Source: Shewanella sp. ANA-3
Lineage (GTDB): Bacteria > Pseudomonadota > Gammaproteobacteria > Enterobacterales > Shewanellaceae
Assembly (NCBI RefSeq): GCF_000203935.1
Contig: NC_008573.1
Location: 1-64,000, forward strand
DNA: 64,000 bases
Reading direction: 5' to 3'
Shown: positions 10,012-19,224 of the stretch, piece by piece
Position numbering within the stretch: the first letter of the stretch is position 1
Layout of the letters: each line of letters begins with the position of its first letter
The notes under the pieces: generated by a model
What the model saw: the letters and a program-made list of their open reading frames with translations, nothing else
Told to the model about the DNA's origin: nothing
Database searches by the model: none
Translations under genes and position numbers: made by a program

Positions 10012-10212
10012 TCATTGGCTTAGTCCATGCAATTTATTGGTCAGCATCAACTGTAGAATTTCCAAGTCATTCAACGCATCAACAACATCACGCTTCGACA
10101 GGTTCCCCCACTGTTCCCTCACCCATTTAGACGTAGAGGGGTCGTTAAGGACTCGTTGATTAAACAGCTCGCTCGCGTTAAGGGCTCTGTCTGGCAGGAT
10201 AGAAGGATTCAT
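10012..10212 (-). CDS. Small hypothetical protein next to TnpB insertion
   Basis: 66 aa, mostly helical (RDVVDALNDLEILQLML). Its ATG lies inside the TTCAT target of the TnpB element, so the element abuts its start codon and separates it from upstream sequence. Without the insertion it would lie about 50 bp downstream of the membrane-protein copy at 11.6 kb. No strong SD. Expression may now depend on the element. Confidence 0.45.
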   Translation of the reverse strand: MNPSILPDRALNASELFNQRVLNDPSTSKWVREQWGNLSKRDVVDALNDLEILQLMLTNKLHGLSQ

Positions 10213-11527
10213 CTAAATCCCGCGAGAAACCCCGTCCTTCTAGGGCGAGGAGGGATAGCGGTTGCTCCGAAGGAGCAAAAACTACCCGATTGGTTAATGT
10301 TAATATTTACTTTCACAAAAACAACTGTATTCTTGTGAACTATGAAAGAGATCGCTATTAAACAACGCTTTTACCCAACGACTGAACAGGCTCAATTGCT
10401 TGCGCAGACTTCTGGCTGTGTGCGTTTCGTTTACAACGCGATCCTTAAATGGCGTACCGACGCTTTCTACAACGAAAGCAAAAAGGTTAACTACAACACG
10501 GCAAGCTCTAAGCTGACCGAACTCAAGAAGCAAACTGAGTTTGAATGGCTTAACAGCGTGTCGTGTGTACCGCTCCAACAATCTTTGCGCCATCAACAAA
10601 CTGCGTTTAAGAACTTCTTTGAAGGAAGGGCGAAGTATCCAGCCTTTAAGAAGAAGCGCAGCAAGCAAAGCGCAGAATTCACGAAGTCGGCGTTTAAGTT
10701 CAAAGATGGCAATATCTACATTGCCAAGTCCAAACAGCCGCTTGATATTCGCTGGTCGCGTGAACTTCCTAGCGAACCAACTACCGTCACTATCTCGAAA
10801 GACAGTGCAGGCCGCTACTTCGTGTCTATGCTTTGCCGCTTCGAGCCTAAACCACTGCCTGTTACCAAAATGACAACGGGTATTGATTTGGGTTTGACCG
10901 ACCTTGTGATTACCGCTGACGGGTTTAAATCTGGCAATCCCCGCCATACTGCAAAGTACGAGAAGAAATTGGCTCAGGCGCAACGCCGCCTTTCCAAGAA
11001 GAAGAAAGGAACTGCCAACTTCCACAAAGCCAGAATCAAAGTTGCTCGCATTCAGGCGAAGATTGCCGACTGCCGCCGCGACTTTACCCACAAACTCACC
11101 ACTACGTTGATAAACGAAAACCAAGTGATTAGCTGTGAGAGTTTGAGCGTTAAAAACATGGTCAAGAATCCGCGACTTGCTAAGGCCATTGGTGACGCCA
11201 ATTGGGGCGAAATGGTTAGGCATCTTGAGTACAAAGCAGAATGGCGCGGCAGAACACTTGTCCAGATTGACAAGTGGTATCCGTCTAGTAAGCGTTGTAA
11301 TTGCTGTGGTCACGTAGTTGATTCTCTACCGTTACATATAAGGCATTGGACTTGTCCAGCGTGTGAAGCGCGCTTAGACCGTGATACCAATGCCGCTATT
11401 AATATCAAAGCCGCTGGGCAAGCGGTGTTAGCTTGTGGAGCGTAAGTAAGTCCCGATTGTTCTAATGAACTTCGGGCATAACGCCTTGAAACAAGAATCC
11501 CCTTCCTTTAGGGAGGGGAGCAGTCAA
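10213..11527 (+). mobile_element. IS200/IS605-type element with tnpB only, copy 1
   Basis: 1315 bp, inserted directly 3' of TTCAT (10208-10212). The empty site is preserved in the homologous repeat at 30912-30924, where TTCAT is followed directly by AGAGTTA. This fixes both ends. Ends carry subterminal GC-rich hairpins (left CCCCGTCCTTCTAGGG, right CCCCTTCCTTTAGGGAGGGG). No tnpA is present, so transposition would need TnpA in trans. An almost identical copy in opposite orientation is at 49560-50874. Confidence 0.9.
10342..11445 (+). CDS. tnpB: TnpB RNA-guided endonuclease
   Basis: 367 aa. Complete TnpB with an N-terminal HTH-like OrfB domain, RuvC residues Asp in GIDLGLTDL, Glu in SCESLSVKNM and Asp in DRDTNAAIN. 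A zinc finger CNCC...CPAC lies between the last two. TnpB proteins use an RNA from the element's right end to cleave DNA next to the target motif and so help retain the element. Differs from copy 2 at three residues (Ser30, Arg in KKKRSKQ, Met in TKMTTG); none is a catalytic residue. A 337-codon antisense frame exists but is a shadow. Confidence 0.93.
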   Translation: MKEIAIKQRFYPTTEQAQLLAQTSGCVRFVYNAILKWRTDAFYNESKKVNYNTASSKLTELKKQTEFEWLNSVSCVPLQQSLRHQQTAFKNFFEGRAKYPAFKKKRSKQSAEFTKSAFKFKDGNIYIAKSKQPLDIRWSRELPSEPTTVTISKDSAGRYFVSMLCRFEPKPLPVTKMTTGIDLGLTDLVITADGFKSGNPRHTAKYEKKLAQAQRRLSKKKKGTANFHKARIKVARIQAKIADCRRDFTHKLTTTLINENQVISCESLSVKNMVKNPRLAKAIGDANWGEMVRHLEYKAEWRGRTLVQIDKWYPSSKRCNCCGHVVDSLPLHIRHWTCPACEARLDRDTNAAINIKAAGQAVLACGA

Positions 11528-11547
11528 AGAGTTACGTCCAATGCTGT
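11440..11547 (+). ncRNA. Predicted omega RNA of TnpB copy 1 with guide
   Basis: By analogy with IS200/IS605 TnpB systems, the right-end region (3' end of tnpB to 11527) forms the scaffold and the flanking DNA provides the guide. The predicted guide starts AGAGTTACGTCCAATG at 11528. Scaffold start is not determinable here. Confidence 0.5.
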
Positions 11548-11880
11548 ACACGGATAGACGATATCACGCGCTATATTAATTGTGAATGTCTTCCGGCATT
11601 GCTTTGTTGAGGATATACAAGAAAATCGCCGCTGAAGTGCAGGTGATAACTACGGTTCCAATGCCATAAATAAATAACGAAATTAACGTGCTACCAAGAA
11701 ACACGTTCTGAATAACCATCGCCGGAAATGTATTGGTATTATCCATTTTAGTAGTGACCAGTAATGTGGCCAGCGCCAGAAAAGCAGGGGTGTTAAACTC
11801 AACAAGCCCTGTATCACTTAGCCTATACAACCCAGCAGCCATCAAAGCTATAGCGGCGCCAGACCGAAGTAGAGGTATTG
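11528..11880 (-). repeat. Direct repeat copy A (membrane gene 3' part)
   Basis: About 350 bp, roughly 90 percent identical and same orientation as 30917-31270. Similarity stops sharply at 11880, where the sequence becomes unrelated. Brackets the metal and defence block together with copy B. Confidence 0.85.
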
Positions 11881-12025
11881 GACCAGCGGGGGCATTTGAA
11901 CGAAAACCTACGGTTTTGAATCCTGTGGCACCCTCGTAACCGTAGGTTTTCGTTTGATAGCCGTTAATCCCTGTATTTGAGGTTCGGCTGCATTCGGCCG
12001 GTAAAAGCGTTGAATTTAGCCACAA
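11576..12025 (-). pseudogene. Membrane protein, N-terminus replaced by rearrangement
   Basis: The C-terminal ~100 residues match the 136-aa membrane protein at 30965-31375 (PLLRSGAAIA, TTKMDNTNTFPAMVIQNVF, LYILNK). The N-terminal ~48 residues are unrelated and encoded by sequence containing a 17-bp-arm hairpin. The change point coincides with the end of the DNA repeat, so this is most likely a truncated gene fused to foreign DNA, not a variant protein. Confidence 0.7.
11899..11954. repeat. Perfect 17-bp inverted repeat at rearrangement breakpoint
   Basis: AACGAAAACCTACGGTT (11899-11915) and its exact complement (11938-11954) are separated by 22 bp. It begins 18 bp beyond the end of the direct repeat. 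Could be a mobile-element end, recombination site or strong bidirectional hairpin. No T-run. Confidence 0.7.
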
Positions 12026-12217
12026 AACCTATAACACATTGATAATATGTAGGAATATCAATATTCTTTTTCCACCTGACGTTGGTCGAATCGATGCTTC
12101 TCCTTGGCCTGCAGGGTCTTGTGGAAGAACCGACAAATTTGCCAAGTTTGCTCGTTTAGGGGCTGGCAACGATTTCTGCATTTGCAGCCAGACGATCAAA
12201 ACACATCCATTAAATCG

Positions 12218-12602
12218 TTATAGCGAACTTTGAAGCTGTTTAAACTGCCCTTGGATCACTGCTTTTTCCTGAAGAATCACCTTATTCTCATCGGTCAGAA
12301 ATGCCACTTTATCCTGGGCGGTTTTCAGTTCGGCTTTGGTGGTCTCCAGTGCGTGGGATAACACGGCCACTTGCTTATCGACATCTGCTTTCTGAGTGGT
12401 GAGCGCGGCCATGTTTTCCGACAATTGCTCATTTTTATGCTGGTATTCCCGGCACCTTGTCACGGCTTCTTCATACTCGTGTTCCAGGTTCTGGATATCT
12501 TCCATCTTTGCGTTCAAGTCGCTATTTAGCGCCGCATTGGCCCGTTTTAATTCATCGGCATTTCGTTGTAACTGCGCGTTGATGTCGAATAGCTCGCCGC
12601 TT
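12218..12602 (-). pseudogene. C-terminal fragment of KfrA-like coiled-coil protein
   Basis: The frame runs from the junction near 12602 to a stop at 12218. The sequence is almost pure coiled coil (heptads rich in Leu, Glu, Lys, Gln), like the C-terminal part of plasmid KfrA proteins. The DNA-binding N-terminus is missing. Upstream in-frame codons (SGELFDINAQLQRN) read straight into the truncated lspA, so the two are joined by a deletion or recombination. The only potential start is an internal TTG at 12517. A full-length but different KfrA is at 41.2 kb. Confidence 0.65.
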
Positions 12603-12888
12603 CAAGCCGGGTTGGACGCCGCCGCATTGTCCAAACCAACCAAACCGATACGCCAGAGGCTAATGCAATAAAGAAATAGCGTTGCCAGCCACCAGCATCA
12701 GCTAGCAAGCTGAATGCAGCCCCAGGATTCATCATGTGTACGATATTAAGAATTGAGTTAATCTCCACGCGCTCACCGTACTCTATCGTACGCTCAACGG
12801 CATACTTACTCGCCTGGTCCATCAGTAATATCAAACCGGAAAGACACAGCCAACCACAAAAGGTGTTTGTCGGGTTAGAGTTCGCCAT
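12547..12888 (-). pseudogene. Truncated lspA-like signal peptidase II
   Basis: N-terminal ~98 residues resemble prolipoprotein signal peptidase: first membrane helix with MDQASKYAV (catalytic-region Asp), then NIVHMMNPGAAFSLLADAGGWQRYFF. The second conserved Asp block and last helix are absent because the frame runs into KfrA-fragment DNA near 12600. LspA paralogues are common in czc/pbr metal clusters. Start ATG at 12888 overlaps the end of the PII-like gene. Probably inactive. Confidence 0.7.
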
Positions 12889-12892
12889 GAAG

Positions 12893-13213
12893 TTAATTTT
12901 CTTTTCCTCCAATCGGTAGCGCTTGCTCGACAGGGGTGACGTATACCCAACCGGATATGTTGGGTCCGATTTTCCCGGTTTTGCGAATGATGGTCGTCAC
13001 CTCATCCACCTGATTGTCATCACAGACCAGTGATAATTGGACTTCTGAGATAACCACGCCAGCTTCGGCAGAATAGGCCAATTCCCGCTCCCCGAGGGGC
13101 TTCAAAGTACCCTTGATGTCGAGTAGCGATAGGTTTTTGTAACCCGCGTCACGCAGTGCGTCGATGACATCAGCGGATCGAACGTGGTGGATAAAGGCGG
13201 TAATTTGTTTCAT
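12893..13213 (-). CDS. PII-like protein of heavy-metal efflux operon
   Basis: About 106 aa with ferredoxin-like PII fold features (MKQITAFIHHVRSADVIDAL, then VQLSLVCDDNQVDEVTTIIRKTGKIG). PII-like proteins next to HME-RND pumps probably sense metals or nucleotides and tune the pump. No uridylylation-type Tyr loop is obvious. GGAG lies 8 nt before ATG 13213, favouring it over the longer frame from 13294. It is 77 bp downstream of the RND gene. Confidence 0.75.
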   Translation of the reverse strand: MKQITAFIHHVRSADVIDALRDAGYKNLSLLDIKGTLKPLGERELAYSAEAGVVISEVQLSLVCDDNQVDEVTTIIRKTGKIGPNISGWVYVTPVEQALPIGGKEN

Positions 13214-13290
13214 GTAAATACTCCAAAAAAATTCGCTATTACTGTTAGATGGATCGCGGCAAGAGGATGCTTGCCGCGATCCTGAGGGTG

Positions 13291-16200
13291 TCACTGAGCG
13301 ATCGGAACGCCGTTGTCATCAATCTCTTTTGGCTTTCGCCAAGCCAGTCGATAAAGGCCGGGAAGTACCAATAGAGTGAGTAACGTGGATGAGATAATGC
13401 CGCCGATGACTACCGTGGCCAGTGGTCTTTGGACTTCTGCTCCAGTGCTGGTGTTGAGTGCCATCGGCAAGAAGCCTAATGCAGCCACCAGAGCGACCAT
13501 CAAAATCGGCCGCAATCTCAACATGGCGCCGCCCTGAATCGCCTGCTCGACGGATTCACCCCGATTGAGCTCATCTCGAAAGGCCGACACCATCATGACC
13601 CCCGTCAGTACAGAAACCCCGCATAAGGTAATAAACCCAACGCCGGCTGTGATCGAGAGGGGAATATCTCTTAACCACAAGGCGATAACGCCACCGGTCA
13701 GCGCCAGCGGTACGCCACTGAAGACCAATGCCGCATCTTTTGCCGAACCAAAGGTCATCATCAACAGTGCAAAAATCATCACCAAAGTGACGGGGACAAG
13801 CAGGCTTAACCGCTGCGAGGCCGATTGCAGTTGCTCAAAGGTGCCTCCATACTCCAGCCAATAGCCGGGCGGCAATTTCACCTGTTGCGCAACTTTGCCC
13901 TGAACTTCAGCCACAAAACCACCCAAATCACGACCGCGAACGTTCGCGCTGACAACCAGTCGCCGCTTGCCGTTTTCGCGAGAGATCTGATTAGGTCCAG
14001 GGGCCAGCGTGAGACTGGCCACTTCCCGCAGCGGTACGTAGCCGCCCTCTGGCAGCGGTATCGGCAAACGTTCCAACGCGCGCAAGTCGCCCCTTATGCC
14101 CTCGGCCACTCGCACCACTATCGAGAAACGTTGATCGCCTTCAAAGATCAGGCCAGCCTCCTCACCGCCCGTGGCGGCGGCGACTACGTCCTGCACATCG
14201 GCGACATTCAAGCCATAACGATACATAGCTGAACGATCAGCATTAATGGACAGAATAGGCAAACCGGATACCTGTTCGACCTTGACACCTTCGGCGCCCT
14301 CGATGCCAGTCAATACCGCCGCGATTTCGCTGCCCGATTTAAGCAGCTGGTCCAAATCATCGCCGAACACCTTGATCCCGAGGTCTGATCGCACACCAGA
14401 AATCAATTCATTGAAGCGCAGTTGGATCGGCTGGCTGATCTCATAGGCATTTCCCGGCAACAACGTCAGTTTCTCACCAATTTCTTCCAACAGCTGCGCT
14501 TTGGTTTTATCAGGATCGGGCCATTCACTGCGATCCCTGAGCATGACATAGCCATCGGAAATGTTGGGCCCCATGGGGTCACTGGCAACTTCGGCCGTGC
14601 CGACGCGCGCGAAGTAGGTTTTGACTTCAGGGATTTCCAGAACCGCTTTTTCCAGTTGAAACTGCATATCCAGGGATTGAGTGAGACTGGTGCCGGGTAT
14701 TCGCAGTGCCTGGACGGCAATATCGCCCTCATCCAGATTAGGGATAAATTCCGTCCCCATCCGCGTGGCCAGTGCGCCGACCAAAACCACAAAGATCAGG
14801 GCCGCAGACAATACGAGAACGCGAAACTTTAGCGCCCACGCCAAAACCGGGGCGTAAAACCGTTTGGAGTGGCGAACAATAAAATTGTCCTTCTCCTCGA
14901 TATGCCCCGTCATAAACAGCGCCACGGCGGCAGGGACGAAGGTGAGTGACAGCACCAACGCAGACAGCAAGGCCATGATCACCGCCATAGCCATGGGCGT
15001 AAACATTTTGCCTTCCACGCCCGTCAAAGCCAGGATGGGTAAGTTCACCAGAATCACCACTAACACGCTGATCAAACTCGGCGCAAAAACCTCGCGGGTG
15101 GCCGCAAACACCGTTTGAAAACGCTCATCCAGTTTTAAGGTGCGCCCAAGATGATGCTGTCGCCCAGCCAAGCGCATGATACAGTTTTCGACAATGATCA
15201 CCGCACCATCCACAATCAAGCCAAAATCGAGTGCGCCCAAACTCATCAGATTGGCGCTGACCTTGGTTTGCACCATGCCCGTCATCAACATCAACATCGA
15301 CAATGGAATCACCATTGCGGTGAGTAAGGCCGCCCGGACGTTGCCGAGCATGATCAGGAGCACGACGACAACCAATACCGCACCTTCGGCCAGGTTGGCC
15401 TGCACCGTGGCAATGGTTTTATCGACCAGTACCGTACGGTTATAAACCGGTTCGGCAATCACGCCCTCGGGCAGCGTCTTATTGATCTCCAACAACTTGG
15501 CCGACACATCCTGGGAAACCGTCCGACTATTACCTCCCAGCAGCATGACGGCGGTACCCAATACAGTCTCCTCACCATCGCGAGTAGCGGCACCTGTGCG
15601 CAACTCTTTGCCGAATCCGACCTCGGCCACATCAGCCACGGTAATGGGTAACCCGGCTCGACGAGCGACGATGATTTTTTCGATCGCCGGGATGTCAGCT
15701 ACCTGTCCGGGGGCACGAATCAGGTATTGTTCGCCATTTTTTTCGATATATCCGGCACCGATGTTGGCGTTGTTTTTCTCCAATGCCGCCACCAGATCGT
15801 CGAAGCTGAGCTGGTAGGCCAGCAGTTTTGACGGTTCCGGGGTGACGTGGAACTGCTTTTCAAAGCCGCCAATGGTATTGACTTCGGTAACACCTGGAAC
15901 CAGGCGCAATTGCGGACGTATCACCCAATCCTGCAAGGTGCGTAAGGCCGTCGCATCATACGGCTCACCATTTTCCATCAAGGCGCCCGGTTTCGCATGC
16001 ACCGCATAGTGAAAGATTTCACCGAGGCCTGTGGCAACGGGTCCCATCGCCGGATCGATTCCCGAAGGCATCTCGCTTTTCGCCTGCTGCAAGCGCTCGT
16101 TGATAAGATTGCGGGCAAAGTAAATGTCCGTGCCTTTTTCAAACACCACGGTCACCTGAGACAGGGCATAGCGTGATATCGAACGGGTACTCTCAACATA

Positions 16201-16434
16201 GGGCAACCCCGTGATCGCCAGTTCTACCAGGTAGGTAATGCGTTGCTCCACTTCCAGCGGTGAGTAGCCTGGGGCTTCTGTATTGATTTGCACCTGGACA
16301 TTGGTGATATCGGGTACCGCGTCAATGGGTAGCTGCTGATAGTTCCAGACACCCAGGGCGCCCGTTACCAGCACCAGAAACATCACCAGCCAGCGGCGTG
16401 CGATGGAAAATTGAATGAGTTTATCGATCATCAC
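13291..16434 (-). CDS. czcA: Heavy-metal efflux RND pump, CzcA type
   Basis: 1047 aa, the usual size of HME-RND inner-membrane pumps that export divalent cations (Co, Zn, Cd) by proton antiport. Twelve membrane segments and two large periplasmic loops can be inferred. The TM4 signature DFGLIVDGAVIIVEN carries the Asp/Asp/Glu proton-relay residues of CzcA-type pumps. N-terminus MIDKLIQFSIARRWLV is typical; a tandem ATG leaves start uncertainty of one codon. Base composition is visibly more GC-rich than the plasmid-like half of the window. Works with the upstream czcB and czcC genes. Confidence 0.93.
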   Translation of the reverse strand: MMIDKLIQFSIARRWLVMFLVLVTGALGVWNYQQLPIDAVPDITNVQVQINTEAPGYSPLEVEQRITYLVELAITGLPYVESTRSISRYALSQVTVVFEKGTDIYFARNLINERLQQAKSEMPSGIDPAMGPVATGLGEIFHYAVHAKPGALMENGEPYDATALRTLQDWVIRPQLRLVPGVTEVNTIGGFEKQFHVTPEPSKLLAYQLSFDDLVAALEKNNANIGAGYIEKNGEQYLIRAPGQVADIPAIEKIIVARRAGLPITVADVAEVGFGKELRTGAATRDGEETVLGTAVMLLGGNSRTVSQDVSAKLLEINKTLPEGVIAEPVYNRTVLVDKTIATVQANLAEGAVLVVVVLLIMLGNVRAALLTAMVIPLSMLMLMTGMVQTKVSANLMSLGALDFGLIVDGAVIIVENCIMRLAGRQHHLGRTLKLDERFQTVFAATREVFAPSLISVLVVILVNLPILALTGVEGKMFTPMAMAVIMALLSALVLSLTFVPAAVALFMTGHIEEKDNFIVRHSKRFYAPVLAWALKFRVLVLSAALIFVVLVGALATRMGTEFIPNLDEGDIAVQALRIPGTSLTQSLDMQFQLEKAVLEIPEVKTYFARVGTAEVASDPMGPNISDGYVMLRDRSEWPDPDKTKAQLLEEIGEKLTLLPGNAYEISQPIQLRFNELISGVRSDLGIKVFGDDLDQLLKSGSEIAAVLTGIEGAEGVKVEQVSGLPILSINADRSAMYRYGLNVADVQDVVAAATGGEEAGLIFEGDQRFSIVVRVAEGIRGDLRALERLPIPLPEGGYVPLREVASLTLAPGPNQISRENGKRRLVVSANVRGRDLGGFVAEVQGKVAQQVKLPPGYWLEYGGTFEQLQSASQRLSLLVPVTLVMIFALLMMTFGSAKDAALVFSGVPLALTGGVIALWLRDIPLSITAGVGFITLCGVSVLTGVMMVSAFRDELNRGESVEQAIQGGAMLRLRPILMVALVAALGFLPMALNTSTGAEVQRPLATVVIGGIISSTLLTLLVLPGLYRLAWRKPKEIDDNGVPIAQ

Positions 16435-16505
16435 ACACTCCTTCGTTGAGCGGCGATAGAATGCTGCTCCGGCCGATGGAATCCAGAATGTCTTTCAGGG
16501 AGCTA

Positions 16506-17447
16506 TTAATCATCATCGCCAACCTCCCCTTTACCCAATTCCGCTTTCAAAATAAAACTGTTTTTGCTGACATACACTTCATCTGCGGACAGACCTGCCA
16601 CCACTTCGGTTAGCTCACCGTCGGTTCGCCCCAAAGTCACTGTACGTGCTTCAAAACCTTCCTCACCCCGAACAAAAACGACAGGGTTATCCTCGACGAT
16701 TTGCAAGGCTTCGTTGCGGATCACCATTGGAGCGGCTATTTCGGCGCGGGTGATTTGCGCGTTGACAAAGAGACCGGGTTTCCAAATGCCATTCGGGTTG
16801 TCGATCAAAGCGCGCGCCATAATGGCCTGATTACCAGTTTGGCCAAGCGGCGCAATATAGATGATTTTTCCCTCTGCGATATGGGTCGAATCGAGACTGA
16901 GAATGCGAACCCGCTGGCCTAATTCAACCTGAGCAACATCCTTGGGAAAAACCGACAGCTCCACCCAAACCGTTGAGAAATCCTGTACTACCAACAACGG
17001 GATATCCGTAGTGTGCTCGCCAGCGTTTGCATTCCGCTGGGTAACGGCACCATTGAGTGCGGATACTATCGAATAGGTTTTCAGACTTTCATTCGCTTCC
17101 ACAGTCACCAGGGGTTCGCCTTTGCGAACCGGATCACCAACACTTTTTTTAACTTCCCGAATAACGCCGTCGAAGCGTGCCGTTACCGACTGTACACGCT
17201 CTGCGTTGGTGGCGACGACGCCATATACTGGCAAAACATCGCGGATGCTGCCCGAGGTAACGGTTGCCAGCGTAATGCCGGCATGTTTTATCTGCTCCTG
17301 GGTCAGCTCGACGTGGCCTTCTTCACCGTGCTCTTCCTCTTCTCCGTGACCCGTCTCGGCGAAAGTTTGTCCAGACAACAGGGTGATCGCAAAGCAACAC
17401 GTAATTAGACGGATAAATGATTTTTTTAACTGGGTATTTGATTTCAT
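16506..17447 (-). CDS. czcB: Efflux periplasmic adaptor, CzcB type
   Basis: 313 aa membrane-fusion protein linking the RND pump to the outer-membrane channel. Signal peptide (CCFAITLLSGQTFA) is followed by a short His/Glu-rich stretch (GHGEEEEHGEEGH), then HlyD-type lipoyl and beta-barrel domains (VQSVTARFDGVIREV, VWVELSVFPKDV, LGQTGNQAIMARA). ATG overlaps the stop of the upstream czcC by 4 nt (17444-17447), indicating coupled translation. Confidence 0.9.
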   Translation of the reverse strand: MKSNTQLKKSFIRLITCCFAITLLSGQTFAETGHGEEEEHGEEGHVELTQEQIKHAGITLATVTSGSIRDVLPVYGVVATNAERVQSVTARFDGVIREVKKSVGDPVRKGEPLVTVEANESLKTYSIVSALNGAVTQRNANAGEHTTDIPLLVVQDFSTVWVELSVFPKDVAQVELGQRVRILSLDSTHIAEGKIIYIAPLGQTGNQAIMARALIDNPNGIWKPGLFVNAQITRAEIAAPMVIRNEALQIVEDNPVVFVRGEEGFEARTVTLGRTDGELTEVVAGLSADEVYVSKNSFILKAELGKGEVGDDD

Positions 17448-18784
17448 TGTGGGGTTCCTGAAAATGTGTTGTCTTCGCCATACTGTGTCAAGGCCAAGGG
17501 CTCTGCTGTTAGCTGCTCAATTTCTGCACCATAGGTTAAGGCGGCTGCGGCCGCTTCGATCTGGGTGCGCCTGGCGCTCAATAATTCCTGCCGCGCGCTG
17601 ACATAGTCGAGATACCCGTAGCGACCGCGTTGATAGGCCGCCTGAGTTTCTACCAGGGCCTGCTCAAGGGCGGGAATGATGGCGGTGCGCAGTGCCTCTA
17701 CCGCGACAATGGCTTGTTTGCGGTTGTGAAAAGCCCGGAACAGTTGCGTGTGTAGATCCAGCAGCATTACATCGCGCTCTGCCAACACCTGATTTTTTTC
17801 GGCCAACGCGGTCGAAACGGCGCCGACATTTCGCTTGCCGGAAAACAACGGCATGCTGAAACCCGCTACCAACGCGGTGTCATCGGTTTCCTGCAAGCGA
17901 CGAACCCCCACCGACCAACTGATATCGGCACTGGATTGGGTTTGAGCAAGGCGTATTTCTGCTTCTTTGAGGCGGGACTCTGCTGCGAATACTTCTATCG
18001 CAGGATTTTTTTCAACTTTGGCGTACAACAGGTCGAATGCCACGTCCTCGCCAAACTGGAATAGATCACCTTCCACTTTGTCAAAGTCCGGTGAGGTTAC
18101 CCCCCACAGGGCAGACAACGACACTTTCAAATAAGCAAGCCGTTGCTGCTCCGAAAGCAAAGCGAGCTTCGCTTGCTCGGCAGCGGCCTGTGCCCGTTTG
18201 ACTTCCGCCTCGGGTGTCGCTCCCGCCGTAGCCCGCTTTTTCACAATGCGTAAGCTCTCGCTCGCCAACTGGGCGGCCTCGCCAGCCAGGGTGACCTGCT
18301 CCTGTGCCGCTAGCACATCGACGTAACGGCGGGTGACTTCGCCCAATAAGGCCAAGGATTCCACCTGTCGGCTGGCATTGAGCACCGACCGACTGTGGGA
18401 GATTACGCCTTGCCGTGCCGCGCGCTTATCCCCCATTTCGATGACCGAAGACAGCGCAATGGTGAGTTCAGCACCACTTGCGCCGCTGAAGTCCCCAGTG
18501 CCCCCGACATTTTCAGCGTCAAATCCCAGCTCATACGCCGGTCTTAACCCGGCTGTTTCGGCCTGCCCTTGAAGGGCTGCGTAGCGGTAGGGAAAAACTT
18601 TCAAAGACGGGTTTTGTGACAAGGCGCGCTGCACCGCATTGGTCAGCGTGATCGTTGAGTCCCCAGGCTCGGCGCTAAGCCCCGACGAAGAAATGAAAAA
18701 TAATAAACTGAACAGAATACATCGGCTTTTGATATTCCTCCGCCCCAAAGCGCCAGAACCCGGCGCAGTACGTATTGATAGCAT
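17444..18784 (-). CDS. czcC: Efflux outer-membrane factor, CzcC/TolC type
   Basis: 446 aa. N-terminal signal (ILFSLLFFISSSGLSA) and two repeats of the OEP coiled-coil pattern typical of TolC-family channels. The second half contains VSARQELLSARRTQIEAAAA. First large gene of the czcCBA operon, 84 bp downstream of the His-rich small gene. Specific metal cannot be told; context with CDF and PbrR/CadR-like regulator suggests Cd, Zn or Pb. Confidence 0.88.
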   Translation of the reverse strand: MLSIRTAPGSGALGRRNIKSRCILFSLLFFISSSGLSAEPGDSTITLTNAVQRALSQNPSLKVFPYRYAALQGQAETAGLRPAYELGFDAENVGGTGDFSGASGAELTIALSSVIEMGDKRAARQGVISHSRSVLNASRQVESLALLGEVTRRYVDVLAAQEQVTLAGEAAQLASESLRIVKKRATAGATPEAEVKRAQAAAEQAKLALLSEQQRLAYLKVSLSALWGVTSPDFDKVEGDLFQFGEDVAFDLLYAKVEKNPAIEVFAAESRLKEAEIRLAQTQSSADISWSVGVRRLQETDDTALVAGFSMPLFSGKRNVGAVSTALAEKNQVLAERDVMLLDLHTQLFRAFHNRKQAIVAVEALRTAIIPALEQALVETQAAYQRGRYGYLDYVSARQELLSARRTQIEAAAAALTYGAEIEQLTAEPLALTQYGEDNTFSGTPQ

Positions 18785-18867
18785 ATGGTAGATCCTACTT
18801 ATTTAAGATAATTCAAACCGCGCGTTGCAACGATAACGGCAACACAGAAAAAACATAATCGGTAAAA

Positions 18868-19224
18868 TCAGGCGATTGGAGGGCGGTACAGCGACGAGGA
18901 TGGGGCCTCGGGAATGAGGGCTTGAGAGTCGTTATGCAACGAATGTTTATGCAAAAAGTTTGGGTGAGTCAGGTTACCGGATAAATAGACATGGCAATGG
19001 CAGCCATGGTGATGGCAATGAAACAGGCAGTCAGTGGACATATTCTGATCAGTGGGATCAGTAGCGGTCGAGCTATCCAGTACTCCCGATGATGAGCCAT
19101 CGATGAAATCAGAGGAATAAGGGGCTGTATCCGAATAATTAATGGGATGCACGTCAGCCATAGCTGTCACTGATTGCAGTGCAATCAAGAGTAACAGCAG
19201 ATAAGACAGTGCTTTTCGACTCAT
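18868..19224 (-). CDS. Small His/Cys-rich secreted protein of czc operon
   Basis: 118 aa with signal peptide (YLLLLLIALQSVTAMA) and a mature region containing CLFHCHHHGCHCHVY, ending SLYRPPIA. Such CzcI/CzcN-like leader genes are common before czcC and probably bind metal in the periplasm. Parallels the Cys-rich protein at 8.7 kb in design. Confidence 0.7.
   Translation of the reverse strand: MSRKALSYLLLLLIALQSVTAMADVHPINYSDTAPYSSDFIDGSSSGVLDSSTATDPTDQNMSTDCLFHCHHHGCHCHVYLSGNLTHPNFLHKHSLHNDSQALIPEAPSSSLYRPPIA

Noticed and set aside
10300..11313. 337-codon ORF antisense to tnpB (also 49774-50787)
   Set aside because: Exact shadow of tnpB on the opposite strand, present in both copies only because the copies are nearly identical; composition is not protein-like.
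12893..13294. Longer start of the PII-like protein
   Set aside because: The extra 27 codons overlap the end of the RND gene and lack an SD; GGAG precedes the ATG at 13213.
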